Shown: positions 1-9,314, numbered from the stretch's first letter. The stretch is DNA of 64,000 nt from Cellulomonas sp. S1-8 (GCF_026184235.1 NZ_CP110806.1:4216001-4280000); one strand, 5' to 3'. Numbers and translations are program-made. The notes: a model not told the origin generated them from the letters alone.

Positions 1-291
1 GAACCGGAAGTTGTAGGTGCTGTCCTCCACCACGTACGCGTCCGGGGCGACGTCGGCGGCGTCGACGACGTCGCCGTACTCGACGGCGACGGCCGCGACC
101 TTCTGGCCGGAGAGGTAGATCGCGGTCACGGGCGTGACCGAGACGATCCCCTCAGGCGCGGGCGCCGCGGCGGCGGGTGCCGCGGCCAGGACGGTCGCCG
201 CGACCATGGCGGCGAGGGTGGTGACCGCGGTCGTCGCGACGCCCCGAGGGCGTCGGGACTGCGCGGCGTCCCTGGGTAGGGATCTCCACAT
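1..291 (-). CDS. Secreted protein, N-terminal part only
   Basis: Only the first 97 codons are present, read leftward from an ATG at 291 and running off the left edge of the window. The start MWRSLPRDAAQSRRPRG is followed by a hydrophobic stretch and an Ala-rich AAAPAAAAP segment, which is a signal peptide of about 42 residues. The mature part begins with VSVTPVTAIYLSGQKVAAVA. This resembles the Ig-like domain found ahead of the catalytic domain in some secreted esterases, but the catalytic part is outside the window, so that assignment is a guess. The reading frame stays open to base 1. Confidence 0.6.
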   Translation of the reverse strand, partial: MWRSLPRDAAQSRRPRGVATTAVTTLAAMVAATVLAAAPAAAAPAPEGIVSVTPVTAIYLSGQKVAAVAVEYGDVVDAADVAPDAYVVEDSTYNFRF

Positions 292-416
292 GCGTGTCTC
301 CTTCGACAGTGCTGATCCGGTGCAGCGGCGTTGCTACACCGATTTAGCACCCTAAGCGGGAGCCCCGAAGACGACAATCAGTACGGCCCATCGGTGCGCA
401 GCGTGCGTCGCCGCGA

Positions 417-1112
417 TCACGCCACCCGACGCGCCCGCGCCCGCAGCACCCACCACACGACGCCGCCGACGAGCACCCCGAACCCCACGGCCGCCAGCCC
501 CAGCGTGACGAACACCCCCATCACGGTGCCCCAGACCGCGCCGAAGAACGGCGCGAACGGCTTGTCCGGGGCGAGGGCGACCCACGCGCCCGGCACGCCC
601 GCGTCCGGCACCGCCACCTCGTACGTCCCCGTCTCAGGTGCCTGGAACGCGCCGACCGTCGCGGCGACGTGGTCCTGCACACCGGACGTCATGTTCACGC
701 CCGGTGCGTCGTCGGCCTCGAGCACCGCGCCCGACGGCGTCAGCAGCAGCACGTCCTCGGCCAGGTCGGGTCGCTCGTCGTCACCCAGGGAGTCGCGCGG
801 CACGACGAGGTACACGGCGTACCGCTCACCGGCCGTGAGCTCGACGCGGGTCGACCCCGGTGCGTCCGCCCACGCCAGCACGGCCGGGCCCGGGCCGCCG
901 TCGGCCCGCAGGACGTCGCTGCGCACCGCGCCGACGAACCCGCCGGCCGTCGCCACCGCCGCGATCACCGCACCGACGAGCAGCAGCACCCCGAGGACGG
1001 TCAGGACGACCGGCCCGACGAGCGACGTGCGGCGCGGTGGCACGGGCGCGGCTCCGGGCGCAGGGGCAGGCACTGGCGCAGGTCCGGGCACGGGGGCGGC
1101 AGGGGTGCTCAC
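417..1112 (-). CDS. Membrane protein with Pro/Ala-rich N-terminus
   Basis: A 231-residue protein with a GTG start at 1112. Residues 1-27 are rich in Pro and Ala (PVPGPAPVPAPAPGAAPVPP). A transmembrane helix follows at about 33-58 (VVLTVLGVLLLVGAVIAAVA), then an extracytoplasmic domain of roughly 110 residues, then one or two C-terminal helices (about 180-222) ending in the basic tail RARARR. The outer domain contains short beta-like segments (TGTYEVAVPD) and no catalytic motif that I recognise. No family is assigned; it looks like an actinobacterial envelope protein. It is followed leftward by a 125-bp gap before the secreted protein at the window edge. Confidence 0.75.
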   Translation of the reverse strand: MSTPAAPVPGPAPVPAPAPGAAPVPPRRTSLVGPVVLTVLGVLLLVGAVIAAVATAGGFVGAVRSDVLRADGGPGPAVLAWADAPGSTRVELTAGERYAVYLVVPRDSLGDDERPDLAEDVLLLTPSGAVLEADDAPGVNMTSGVQDHVAATVGAFQAPETGTYEVAVPDAGVPGAWVALAPDKPFAPFFGAVWGTVMGVFVTLGLAAVGFGVLVGGVVWWVLRARARRVA

Positions 1113-1162
1113 ACCGCGAACCTACCGGCAGGTCGTCCCGCCGGCGCGGGTCCTCCCGCCCG

Positions 1163-3322
1163 TCAGATCGACGCGACCCACAGCCCGTCGCGGGCGCGCG
1201 TCATGGCGACGTACAGCTCGCGCAGGCGGTACTCGCGGCGCTCGCGGTGCACGTCGTCGAGGCCCTCGCCCTTCTCGGTGAACCACGACGCGTACGGGTC
1301 GACGACGAGCACCTGCTTGAACTCCAGGCCCTTCGCACGCTTGACGGTGCCGACCTTGACGCGGTTGACGGGCACGCCGTCGTACCGCTCGAGGTTGACG
1401 ACCGGGACACCGGCGCGCTTGAGCGCCGCCGTGGCGTCCTCGACGCCGCGGCGCGACAACGACAGGACGCCCACGTCACCGAAGTTGACGCCGACCTCGG
1501 CGACCACCTCGTGGACCCGCTGCACCATGCGCCGCTGCCGGTCCTCCTCGCTCGCGCACCGCAGGTACACGGGCTTGGACCCCGTGCGCGGCACCGCGAC
1601 GGGACGGTCCCCGCGCGCCGTCGCCCCCTCGATGTCCGCGAACTCGTCGTCGCGCACGAGCATCGACGCGAACTGCAGGATCTCGCGGGTGTTGCGGTAG
1701 TTGACGTCGAGGACCGTGCCGCGCCCGGCGACGGACACGCCCGCCTCGGCGAGCGTGAACCCGCCGGGGTAGATGGTCTGCTGGCCGTCGCCGACGAGCG
1801 TCAGGCCGTCGGGCACGTCGCCGACGAGCGCGTGCAGCATGCGGATCATCACGCACGTGAGGTCCTGCGCCTCGTCGACGACGACCGCGGTGTACTGCTC
1901 GGCGAGGGGCTCGCGCCGCAGCTCCGCCGCCGCCATCGCGATCTGGTCGGCGAAGTCGTGGACGCCGCGCGCCCGCAGCTCGGCCTCGTAGGCCTGGTAG
2001 AGCTCCCACACGACGCGCCGCTGCTGCGGGCCCAGCCGGTGCCGGCGGCCGAGCCGCGGCAGGTCCGCGTACTGCTCCCAGCGGGTCAGGCCGCGCCCCT
2101 TGATGACGTAGCTGACCTCGTCGTGCCAGTAGTCCTGCTCGTGCAGGTCGGTGTCGATGATGCTGCCGCCCGCGGCCTTGCCCCACGCGGCGGTCCACGC
2201 CGACGCGATCTGCTTGCCGTCGATGCGGCACGTCACGCCGCGCTCGTCGAGGATGCGCTTGGCGGTCTCGTGGACACCGGCGAGCTCGACGCGGCCGACG
2301 ACGTCGGGCGCGAGGCGCGTGAGCTGCTGGCGCAGCACGTCGGGCAGCGTGCGGATGTACGTCGTGACCAGGACCTTGCCCTGCCGGGTGCGCGCCAGGT
2401 ACGCCGCGCGGTGCAGCCCGACGACGGTCTTGCCGGTGCCCGCGGCGCCGCGGATGCGCGCCGGCCCGTTGTACGAGCGCCGCACGAGCCGCGCCTGCGC
2501 GGGGTGCAGGAACGCCATCCACTCCTCGACGGGCGCGGCCATGAGGCCCTGCAGCATCACCTGCTGCACCTCGGCGTCCGAGATCAGCGCGGCGGGCTCC
2601 TCGGCTGACGCGCGCTGGACGGGCACGGCGTCGGCCGCCCACGCGGCGGGCGCGTCCGGGTCGTCCTCGACGAGCAGCACGGGACCCCGGGGCTCGGGCA
2701 GGACGGGCTCGGGCAGGGTCGTGCTCACCGGTGCGGGGGCGCCGACCTGACGGAACCACTCGAGGCAGCGTGCGAGGACCGTGTCGACCTGCTGCGGCCC
2801 GAGGCGCGCACCGCGCCGGGCGATGTACGACAGCACGTCCCGCTCCCCCACGACGCGCACCGGCCCGACGCGCTCGTCCACGCCCGTGCGCCCGGCCAGG
2901 ACCGCGATCGCGTGCACCTCACCCGGGGCGAGGCCGACCTCGGCGAGCTCGCCCTCGGTGCGGTACGCCAGGTCCGCGAGCGCCATGAGCTCGTCGGTGA
3001 CGTCCAGCTGCCCGCGGTGGATCCGGTCGGCCGCGATCGTCACGTCGGCCCACGCCTTGGTGTCGACGACGAACACGCCGCCGGGCCCGACGACGACCAT
3101 GTCGACCTGGGCGCGTCGACTGCCCGGCCACTGCCGGTCGGCGAGCAGGTGGTGGCCCGCGGCGGCGAGCGGGGCGAGGGCACGGGCGGTGCGCTGCTCG
3201 GTCGCGGCCGCGACGCCGTAGCGCGACGCCGTGGCGCGGGCGTCGACGGCGGCCTTCTCGTGCGCGGCGGCGAGCGCGAGCTGCCGGCTCGCCTCGTGCG
3301 CTGCGGAGTCTCCTGCAGGCAT
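1163..3322 (-). CDS. NERD-domain UvrD/Rep-like DNA helicase
   Basis: A 719-residue superfamily 1 helicase. The start is the ATG at 3322, which has a GGGGAGG ribosome site about 8 bases upstream; the frame stays open upstream without one. Residues about 60-150 form a NERD nuclease-like domain, with the core VVVGPGGVFVVDTKAW. The helicase part has Walker A GAAGTGKT near 294, Walker B VVVDEAQD near 483, VNYRNTREIL near 535, motif V (TVKRAKGLEF) near 660 and motif VI YVAMTRAR near 705. It lacks a clear RecB nuclease domain at the C-terminus. NERD fused to a UvrD core suggests DNA repair or defence against foreign DNA, but the role here is not shown by context. Confidence 0.9.
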   Translation of the reverse strand: MPAGDSAAHEASRQLALAAAHEKAAVDARATASRYGVAAATEQRTARALAPLAAAGHHLLADRQWPGSRRAQVDMVVVGPGGVFVVDTKAWADVTIAADRIHRGQLDVTDELMALADLAYRTEGELAEVGLAPGEVHAIAVLAGRTGVDERVGPVRVVGERDVLSYIARRGARLGPQQVDTVLARCLEWFRQVGAPAPVSTTLPEPVLPEPRGPVLLVEDDPDAPAAWAADAVPVQRASAEEPAALISDAEVQQVMLQGLMAAPVEEWMAFLHPAQARLVRRSYNGPARIRGAAGTGKTVVGLHRAAYLARTRQGKVLVTTYIRTLPDVLRQQLTRLAPDVVGRVELAGVHETAKRILDERGVTCRIDGKQIASAWTAAWGKAAGGSIIDTDLHEQDYWHDEVSYVIKGRGLTRWEQYADLPRLGRRHRLGPQQRRVVWELYQAYEAELRARGVHDFADQIAMAAAELRREPLAEQYTAVVVDEAQDLTCVMIRMLHALVGDVPDGLTLVGDGQQTIYPGGFTLAEAGVSVAGRGTVLDVNYRNTREILQFASMLVRDDEFADIEGATARGDRPVAVPRTGSKPVYLRCASEEDRQRRMVQRVHEVVAEVGVNFGDVGVLSLSRRGVEDATAALKRAGVPVVNLERYDGVPVNRVKVGTVKRAKGLEFKQVLVVDPYASWFTEKGEGLDDVHRERREYRLRELYVAMTRARDGLWVASI

Positions 3323-3451
3323 GCTCGTGATCCTCCCCTCGTCGAGGGTGCATCGGTCGCGACGGCGACCGTCATGAGGCCGTGGGTGCGCGACCACCCC
3401 GTTGCCGGACAGCCGTCCGGGTCGCGGGGGTGCGGATCGGGGGGGTACGGG

Positions 3452-4699
3452 TCAGGTCGTCCGGATGTGGTCGCGACCGAACCGCGGGACGACCGCCAGG
3501 GCCGGCAGCAGCAGGACGGCGGGCACGAGGAACGCCGGCCCGAGGCCCGTGACGTCGGACAGCAGCCCGATGACGACGGCGCCGACGAGCGCACCCGCGT
3601 AGTTGAAGAGGTTGATGCGCGCGACGACGTCGTCGCGGCGGTCGGGGGCCAGCTCCGCGGCGGCGGAGAACGCCAGCGGCAGGAGCGTCCCGGCGCCGAT
3701 GCCCGCGAGCGCGAACCCGGCGATCGCGGCGGCGGGGCTGGGCACGAGCCCGACGACGAACAGCCCGACGGCGGCGACGGCGACGGTGGGCGCGGCCACG
3801 CGGGCCCGACCGAAGCGCCGGACGAGCGGGTCGCCCGCGAGCCGTGCGACGAGCACCGCGCCCTGGTAGGCGGCGTAGCCGAGCGGCGCGATGGTCGCGG
3901 ACGTCCCGAGCACGTCGTGCAGGTAGACGGTGCTCCAGCTGCTGACGGCGGAGTCGACCACGAACGCGACCGCGACCATGGCACCGAACAGCCAGATGCC
4001 GGCGCGGGGCAGCGGCCGGCGGGGCGGTGCGGCGACGTCCGGGGAGTCGGGTGCGTCGACGCCGGCGCGGGCGCTGACCACGGGGGCGTCGGCGCCGTCC
4101 ACGCCGTGGGGGGCGTCGGCCAGCGCGGACGCGGTGCCGTGCAGGAGCGCGGACCGGACGGCGAGGGCGACGCCCGCCGCGACGACGGCCGCGACGAGCA
4201 GGGCCGTGATCGCGCCCGGCATGGTGCCCAGGCGTGCGAGCCCCGACTGGGCGAGCGCCGCGGCGACCGCGGCACCCGTGAGGCACGCGAACAGCGACGC
4301 CATGATCGAGCGGCCGATGCGGTCCTGCAGCGCGACGCCCTGCATGTTGGCGGACGCGTCGACCATGCCCAGCCCGAGCGCGAACACGACGAACGCGCCG
4401 ACCAGCGGCGGGACGGACGTCGCGGCGGCCACCAGGACGAGCCCCACCGCCTGCGCGAGCAGCCCGACGACGACGGGCACGCGGCTGGACCAGCGGCGCG
4501 CGAGGCGCTCGGCGCCCACCGAGCCGACGGCCGCGAGGACCGCGCCCATGAGCAGGACGACCGAGATCATCGTGTCGTCGATGCCGCTGCGGGCCTTGAG
4601 CCCCGGCAGCGCGGTCACGACGGTCGCGTACCCGAAACCCTGCGCGGCGTAGGTGGCGCCGACCGCCACCCGCGTCCGCAGATCGGCCCCCTGCTGCAT
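3452..4699 (-). CDS. MFS transporter
   Basis: A 415-residue major facilitator with about twelve hydrophobic segments in two halves. The halves are joined by a polar, Asp/Pro-rich loop (about residues 190-235, with ADAPHGVDGADAP). The ATG at 4699 has an AGGGGG site close upstream. The N-terminal part (ATYAAQGFGYATVVTALPGL) and the pattern of small residues fit the sugar/drug MFS class. No substrate can be read from the sequence. It is transcribed in the same direction as the MATE gene with a 114-bp gap, so the two exporters could be co-expressed. Confidence 0.85.
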   Translation of the reverse strand: MQQGADLRTRVAVGATYAAQGFGYATVVTALPGLKARSGIDDTMISVVLLMGAVLAAVGSVGAERLARRWSSRVPVVVGLLAQAVGLVLVAAATSVPPLVGAFVVFALGLGMVDASANMQGVALQDRIGRSIMASLFACLTGAAVAAALAQSGLARLGTMPGAITALLVAAVVAAGVALAVRSALLHGTASALADAPHGVDGADAPVVSARAGVDAPDSPDVAAPPRRPLPRAGIWLFGAMVAVAFVVDSAVSSWSTVYLHDVLGTSATIAPLGYAAYQGAVLVARLAGDPLVRRFGRARVAAPTVAVAAVGLFVVGLVPSPAAAIAGFALAGIGAGTLLPLAFSAAAELAPDRRDDVVARINLFNYAGALVGAVVIGLLSDVTGLGPAFLVPAVLLLPALAVVPRFGRDHIRTT

Positions 4700-4813
4700 G
4701 CTGCCCCCTGTTGCTCCGGGCGCGTGCGACAGCGCCGAGGGCGACCCTACGGCCTGCGCCGCGCGACCGGGAGATCTGCGGCGGGCGACGTCGGCGCAGG
4801 TCGCCGCGGCGGG

Positions 4814-6316
4814 TCAGCCGGGGACGCGCTCGCGGAGCTCGTGACGCCCGACGTGGTCCTCGTCGCGGTCGCCCGCGCCGTGACGCGGCTGCGGCACGAC
4901 GGCGTCGACGACCATCGACCCGTCGGACGGCCCCTCGAGCACGACGGGCTCCGGGGTCGCCTCGACGCGCGCGAGCGGTGCGACGGGCTCGAGCGCGAGG
5001 CGGCGGTGCGCGCGGAGGTACGCGGGGATCAGCAGCGCGACGGCCCCGAGCCACGCCAGCGGGTTGCCCCACACGACGCCCTCGAACCCGTAGGCCGCGC
5101 CCAGCACGATCGCCGCGCCGACGCGCATGACCAGCTCGACCAGGCCCGTGACGGTCGGCACGAGCGTCTGGCCCAGGCCCTGCAGCGCACCGCGCAGCAC
5201 CATCAGCACGCCCAGCACCACGTACAGCGCGCCGTTGACGAGCAGGAGGTACGCGGCCAGGTCGACCACGCGCTGCTCGCCCTCGCCGACGAACAGCCCG
5301 ACGAGGTGGCTGCCGGCGGCGACCAGGACGGCCCCGAGCACGACCGAGGCACCGACGGCCATCCACACGCCCTGCACGACGCCGGCGCGGATGCGGTCGG
5401 GCCGTCCGCCGCCGAGGTTCTGCGCGACGAACATCGACATCGCCAGCCCCAGCGACGCGAGCAGCGTGACCGCGAGCAGGTCGACGCGGGCGGCCGTGGT
5501 GTAGGCGGCGACCGCGTCGGCACCGAGCGAGTTGAGGCGCACCTGCACGGCGAGCGCCCCGATCGCGATGATCGAGGCCTGGAACCCCATCGGCAGGCCG
5601 AGGTGCAGGTGGCGGGCCAGGTCGGCGCGCGACACGCGCCAGTCCTCGCGGCGCACGTGCAGCACGGGCACGCGCCGCCAGACGTACAGCAGGCACAGCG
5701 CGACGGCCGTGCCCTGCGACGCGACGGTCGCGAGGGCGGCACCGCCGACGCCGGTCCCGAGCACGCCGACGAGCGTGACGACCAGGCCGATGTTGAGCAC
5801 GCAGCTGACGGTGAGGAACACCAGGGGGGTGCGGGAGTCGCCGATGGCCCGGATGATCGAGGCCAGGAAGTTGAAGAACATCGTCGTCGCGGCGCCGAGG
5901 AAGCTGATGACGGCGAACGTCGTCGCCTCGGGCAGCAGCTCCTCCGGGGTGCGCAGCAGGCGCAGCGCGGGCTCGGCGAGCAGCGGCGCGCCGACAGTGA
6001 GCACGAGGGTGATGACGGCGGTCAGCAGCGCGCCGGTCGCGACCGAGCGGCGGACGGCCGCGTGGTCGCCCGCGCCGAAGGCCTGGGCCGTCGGGATCGC
6101 GAAGCCGGACGTCGTGCCCCAGGCGAACCCGATGAGCAGGAAGAGCAGGCTGCCGGTGGCACCGACGGCGGCGAGCGACTCGACGCCGAGGACGCGGCCG
6201 ACGACGATCGCGTCGGCGAAGTGGTAGAGCTGCTGGACGACGTTGCCGATGAGCAGCGGCACGGCGAACGTCGCGATGACGCGCCAGGGGCTGCCGACGG
6301 TGAGGACCTTGGACAT
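4814..6316 (-). CDS. MATE family multidrug efflux transporter
   Basis: A 500-residue protein with two MatE halves and about twelve transmembrane segments. Typical features are PLLIGNVVQQLYHFADAIVVGR in the first half (first cation-site region) and the internal repeat GLPMGFQASIIAIGALAVQ in the second half. MATE proteins export cationic drugs using Na+ or H+. I place the start at the ATG at 6316 (MSKVLTVGSP); a GTG six codons upstream is possible, but the GGAG ribosome-site candidate lies between the two. The C-terminus has a long acidic, poorly conserved tail. A perfect palindrome at 6392-6407 sits about 76 bases upstream and is likely the operator of its regulator. Confidence 0.9.
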   Translation of the reverse strand: MSKVLTVGSPWRVIATFAVPLLIGNVVQQLYHFADAIVVGRVLGVESLAAVGATGSLLFLLIGFAWGTTSGFAIPTAQAFGAGDHAAVRRSVATGALLTAVITLVLTVGAPLLAEPALRLLRTPEELLPEATTFAVISFLGAATTMFFNFLASIIRAIGDSRTPLVFLTVSCVLNIGLVVTLVGVLGTGVGGAALATVASQGTAVALCLLYVWRRVPVLHVRREDWRVSRADLARHLHLGLPMGFQASIIAIGALAVQVRLNSLGADAVAAYTTAARVDLLAVTLLASLGLAMSMFVAQNLGGGRPDRIRAGVVQGVWMAVGASVVLGAVLVAAGSHLVGLFVGEGEQRVVDLAAYLLLVNGALYVVLGVLMVLRGALQGLGQTLVPTVTGLVELVMRVGAAIVLGAAYGFEGVVWGNPLAWLGAVALLIPAYLRAHRRLALEPVAPLARVEATPEPVVLEGPSDGSMVVDAVVPQPRHGAGDRDEDHVGRHELRERVPG

Positions 6317-6391
6317 GACGGGGTGACTCCGCACTGCTGGGACTGGGGGTGCTGGTGCGCGGTGGTCGGTGCCGTGTCGCGTCAGGACCTC

Positions 6392-6407
6392 ATCGTATCG
6401 ATACGAT
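6392..6407. promoter_or_regulatory. 16-bp perfect palindrome, likely operator of the MATE gene
   Basis: ATCGTATCGATACGAT is a perfect 16-bp inverted repeat without spacer, 76-91 bases upstream of the MATE start. On the minus strand it contains TACGAT, which fits an actinobacterial -10 box, so a bound repressor would block transcription. No regulator gene sits beside it, so the repressor must be encoded elsewhere. PadR, TetR and MarR proteins bind sites of this form. Confidence 0.6.
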
Positions 6408-6625
6408 CGCGCCTGAGCACCGTGATATCGACGACCGCCACCCGGATGGGTGCGGTCACGCCCGCGTCAGGGCACGGGCGCCCCACGGGGACCCCAACAC
6501 CGTGCCGCACCTTGATGGGCGGCTGTCCAAGAACGGCCGGGGTCGACCCGGGCGGCGGGCCGCGCCCGGCCCCCGGCAGGGGCCCGCTTGACCGATGTGA
6601 CCTCCGCGACGATGCCGCCGCGACC

Positions 6626-6658
6626 CGCCCCCGCCGGCCCGTCTGCCGGCCGGGGGCG
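6626..6658 (-). terminator. Hairpin terminator of the CBM48-like gene
   Basis: A GC-rich stem (arms 6626-6638 and 6645-6658, one bulged base, six-base loop) begins five bases after the stop codon of the leftward gene ending at 6664. No U-tract follows, as is usual for actinobacterial hairpin terminators. Confidence 0.6.
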
Positions 6659-6663
6659 AGGGC

Positions 6664-6945
6664 TCACGCGCGGACGACGGACCCGTCGGGCGTGATCTCG
6701 TCGGCGTCGGCGTCGTCGAACCAACGGCCGTGCTGGCCCAGGTAGCGGAACCGGACGGTCGAGCCCGCAGGCACCACGACCGACGTGCTCACGGTGCCGT
6801 TGGAACGACGCCGCAGCGGATGCACGCCGGGCGTCCAGTCGTTGAACGTCCCGACGACGCTGACCGGACCGTCGAGCGTGGTCGACGGCAGCGCGAACGT
6901 CAGGGTGCAGGTGGCGGAGGAGACGGAACGGGACTTCTTGACCAC
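6664..6945 (-). CDS. Small isoamylase early-set / glycogen-binding-fold protein
   Basis: A 93-residue protein read from GTG at 6945 (VVKKSRSVSS). It is essentially one isoamylase N-terminal (E-set, CBM48-like) domain: FALPSTTLDGPVSVVGTFNDW, then a charged loop, then STVRFRYLGQHGRWFDDADAD. The V-x-G-x-F-N-x-W and R-F-R-Y patterns are diagnostic of the glycogen-binding fold also found in AMP-kinase beta subunits. Such stand-alone proteins are common in actinobacteria, and their role is not settled. An ATG at 7002 in the same frame is an alternative start, but it would add a basic, low-complexity extension. Confidence 0.75.
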   Translation of the reverse strand: MVKKSRSVSSATCTLTFALPSTTLDGPVSVVGTFNDWTPGVHPLRRRSNGTVSTSVVVPAGSTVRFRYLGQHGRWFDDADADEITPDGSVVRA

Positions 6946-7082
6946 AGGCGGATCTACTCTCTCGGTCGGGTGACACGGACGGGTGAATCGTGTCGTGGTC
7001 ATGTTTCGCGGACCGCGCGACACGACGACCTGCGTGTGACGCGTCGGTGTCCAGCGGCGTGTCGCCTGCCGCGCGGGTCGTG

Positions 7083-9164
7083 TCAGCCCTTCCACACCTG
7101 CACGACGCTCGGGCGCGGACCGCCCCACCGGCCACGGTCGAGGGCACCGGGCGCCACGTAGTCGGGGAAGAACGACACCTGCGCGTCCCACGACCCGTCC
7201 TCGCCCGGGTGCTGCACCGCGACGTAGACCATGCCGTCGGCGTCCCGGATCACCGGCCCGCACGTCTCGGCCCCGGTCGGCACGGCCAGGAACTGCTGGA
7301 CCCGGCCCCGCTCGCGTCCCGTGAGCGGCACCTTGAACAGCCCGTCGCAGTAGCCGATGACGCCCGGCTGCCCGTCCGTCGAGATCCACAGGTTCCCCGC
7401 CGAGTCGAACGCGAGGTTGTCCGGGCAGGAGATCGGCGAGACCTTCTCCGGCGGGAACCCCGCGAAGTACGTCGACGTGTTCGTGGCCGGGTCGCCGCAC
7501 AGCAGCAGGATGCTCCAGCCGAACGTCGTGGCCGTCACGTCGTCGCCGGCCTCGGTCAGCTCCACGACGTGCCCGTCGCGGTTGGCGTGACGCGGGTTCG
7601 GCTCCGTCGCGCCCTCCTTGCCGACCGCGCCGCGGTCGGTGTTGTTGGTGCACGCGATGTACACGCGCCCCGTCGTCGGGTGCGGCTCGACGTCCTCGGG
7701 TCGGTCCATCTTGGTGGCGCCGACGGCGTCCGCGGCCAGACGCGTGTTGACCAGCACCTCGTCGGTCGTGAACCCCGGGACCTGGCTGACGCCGTCGACG
7801 ACGAGCGGCAGCCACACGCCGGTGCCGTCGAACGCGCCGTCCGACGGCAGCGCGCCCGTGCCCGTGAGCTCGTCGGTCGGGGAGTCGCCGTCGAACCGCG
7901 CGACGTACAGGGTCCCGGCGCTCAGCAGGGCCTTGTTCTGCTCGCGGTGCCGGTCCCCCCGGCGGTAGCGGTCGCGGGAGACGAACTTGTAGACGTAGTC
8001 GAACCGCTCGTCGTCGCCCATGTACGCCGCGACGTGCCCCGAGCGCCCGACGCGCACGTTCGCGCCCTCGTGCTTGAACCGCCCCATCGCCGTGTGCTTC
8101 ACGGGCGGCGCCGTCGGGTCCGACGGGTCGACCTCGACGATCCAGCCGAACCGGTTGGGCTCGTTCTCGTACCCCGGGGTGCGCGCGTCGAAGCGCGGGT
8201 CGACGTGCTCCCAGCCGCGGCTCGTCTCCTTGTCCGTGAAGCCGTACCGCCGCTCCGCCGCGCTGGTGCCCACGGCGCGGAAGTACTGGTTGACGTTCTC
8301 CTCGCCCGACAGCACCGTGCCCCACGGGGTGGTCCCGCCGGCGCAGTTGTTGAGGGTGCCCAGCGGGGTCGTTCCGGCGGGGTCCGCGACCGTCTGCAGC
8401 AGCGGCGAGCCGGCGGCGGGGCCGTCGAAGGTGCACGGGGTGGTCGCGGTGATCCGGCGGTTCTGCGGCGCCCCCACCCGGTACGTCCACGGGCGTCCGG
8501 CCTTGTGGCGCTGCAGCGCGACGACGGACATGCCGTGCGACGCCATCGCGACCCGCCGCTGACGGTCCAGGTCCTCCGGGGTCGCGGCGGGCGGGAACAT
8601 GATCCCCTCGTTCGTGTACTCGTGGTTCACCACGAGCAGCGCGTCACGCCCGCGCCGGTCCTCGAGAAGGTCGACGTAGTCGCAGTTGTAGCCCAGCAGT
8701 CGCTCGGCGACCTCCGGCGTGATCGTCGCCGGGTCGAACGTGTCCGCCTTCGAGAAGAGCGGGTCGCCCCACCGCACGATGGGCGACCAGCGGTAGCCGG
8801 GCGGCACGGTGAAGGCGTCCGTCGCGGCCGGCACCGGGGCGATGGGACGGAACGGCAGCCGACCACGGCCCGGCCCGTCGTGCGCTGCCGCGGGTGCGGA
8901 CCCGAGCACGTCGGGCCCGATGGTGATCGCGGCCCCGGCGGCGAGCGCGCCGGCCAGCACCGACCGGCGGCTCAGCGCCCTGTCCGCGACGTCGCGGAAG
9001 TAGGTGTTGTCGCTGGTGTTGGGCACGGGCTGGGCGCACGCGTCGCCGCACCGCAGGTGGCACGTCACGGGCGACCGCCGGCCGGCCGTGCGGCCCGCCA
9101 TCGGCAGGAAGGGGAGCAGGGCGCGACGGTCGGGCCCGGGGCGGTCGTGAGAGGTCGTCGTCAT
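7083..9164 (-). CDS. phoX: PhoX family alkaline phosphatase, Tat-exported
   Basis: A 693-residue PhoX (DUF839) protein. PhoX enzymes are secreted Ca2+/Fe3+-dependent phosphomonoesterases that release phosphate from organic esters. The start at ATG 9164 has AGGA eight bases upstream. After a 60-residue leader with the conserved CHLRCGDAC segment comes the twin-arginine signal SRRSVLAGALAAGAAITIG (about 65-83), so the folded enzyme should leave through the Tat pathway. Conserved family segments include VVNHEYTNE (about 185), NNCAGGTTPWGTVLSGEEN (about 290-310) and RPEDVEPHPTTGRVY near 490. The length fits the family. I did not find a clear PHO box in the 150 bp upstream. Confidence 0.92.
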   Translation of the reverse strand: MTTTSHDRPGPDRRALLPFLPMAGRTAGRRSPVTCHLRCGDACAQPVPNTSDNTYFRDVADRALSRRSVLAGALAAGAAITIGPDVLGSAPAAAHDGPGRGRLPFRPIAPVPAATDAFTVPPGYRWSPIVRWGDPLFSKADTFDPATITPEVAERLLGYNCDYVDLLEDRRGRDALLVVNHEYTNEGIMFPPAATPEDLDRQRRVAMASHGMSVVALQRHKAGRPWTYRVGAPQNRRITATTPCTFDGPAAGSPLLQTVADPAGTTPLGTLNNCAGGTTPWGTVLSGEENVNQYFRAVGTSAAERRYGFTDKETSRGWEHVDPRFDARTPGYENEPNRFGWIVEVDPSDPTAPPVKHTAMGRFKHEGANVRVGRSGHVAAYMGDDERFDYVYKFVSRDRYRRGDRHREQNKALLSAGTLYVARFDGDSPTDELTGTGALPSDGAFDGTGVWLPLVVDGVSQVPGFTTDEVLVNTRLAADAVGATKMDRPEDVEPHPTTGRVYIACTNNTDRGAVGKEGATEPNPRHANRDGHVVELTEAGDDVTATTFGWSILLLCGDPATNTSTYFAGFPPEKVSPISCPDNLAFDSAGNLWISTDGQPGVIGYCDGLFKVPLTGRERGRVQQFLAVPTGAETCGPVIRDADGMVYVAVQHPGEDGSWDAQVSFFPDYVAPGALDRGRWGGPRPSVVQVWKG

Positions 9165-9314
9165 CGCAGGTCCTCGTCGTCTCGCGGCGGCAGGCTGGGG
9201 TGGACCCAGCGTGGCAACCGGCACGAACCCGGCACAGGCCCGGGCGGTGACGGGTGGGCGACGGGTGGGCGACGCGCAGGCGAACTCCGCGGTCGTGCGC
9301 CCACCCGGACGCGG

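Larger units (their letters stand above)
6317..6663. other. 347-bp intergenic region
   Basis: The stretch lies upstream of the MATE gene and downstream of the small CBM48-like gene. It holds the palindrome at 6392-6407 and a strong GC hairpin at 6626-6658. I see no credible gene in it. Confidence 0.6.

Noticed and set aside
331..1281. Long plus-strand open frame over the Pro-rich membrane protein gene
   Set aside because: It is antisense to a gene with clear membrane topology, has Ser/Thr/Arg-rich shadow composition and no ribosome site.
2912..6745. Plus-strand frame of 1277 codons covering the MFS and MATE genes
   Set aside because: It is the antisense of two well-conserved transporters; composition (Arg, Asp, Gly, Gln) is typical of a shadow in GC-rich DNA.
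7019..7084. Inverted GACACGAC/GTCGTGTC pair around the phoX stop
   Set aside because: Eight-base arms separated by 50 bases are weak evidence for a terminator or an operator.
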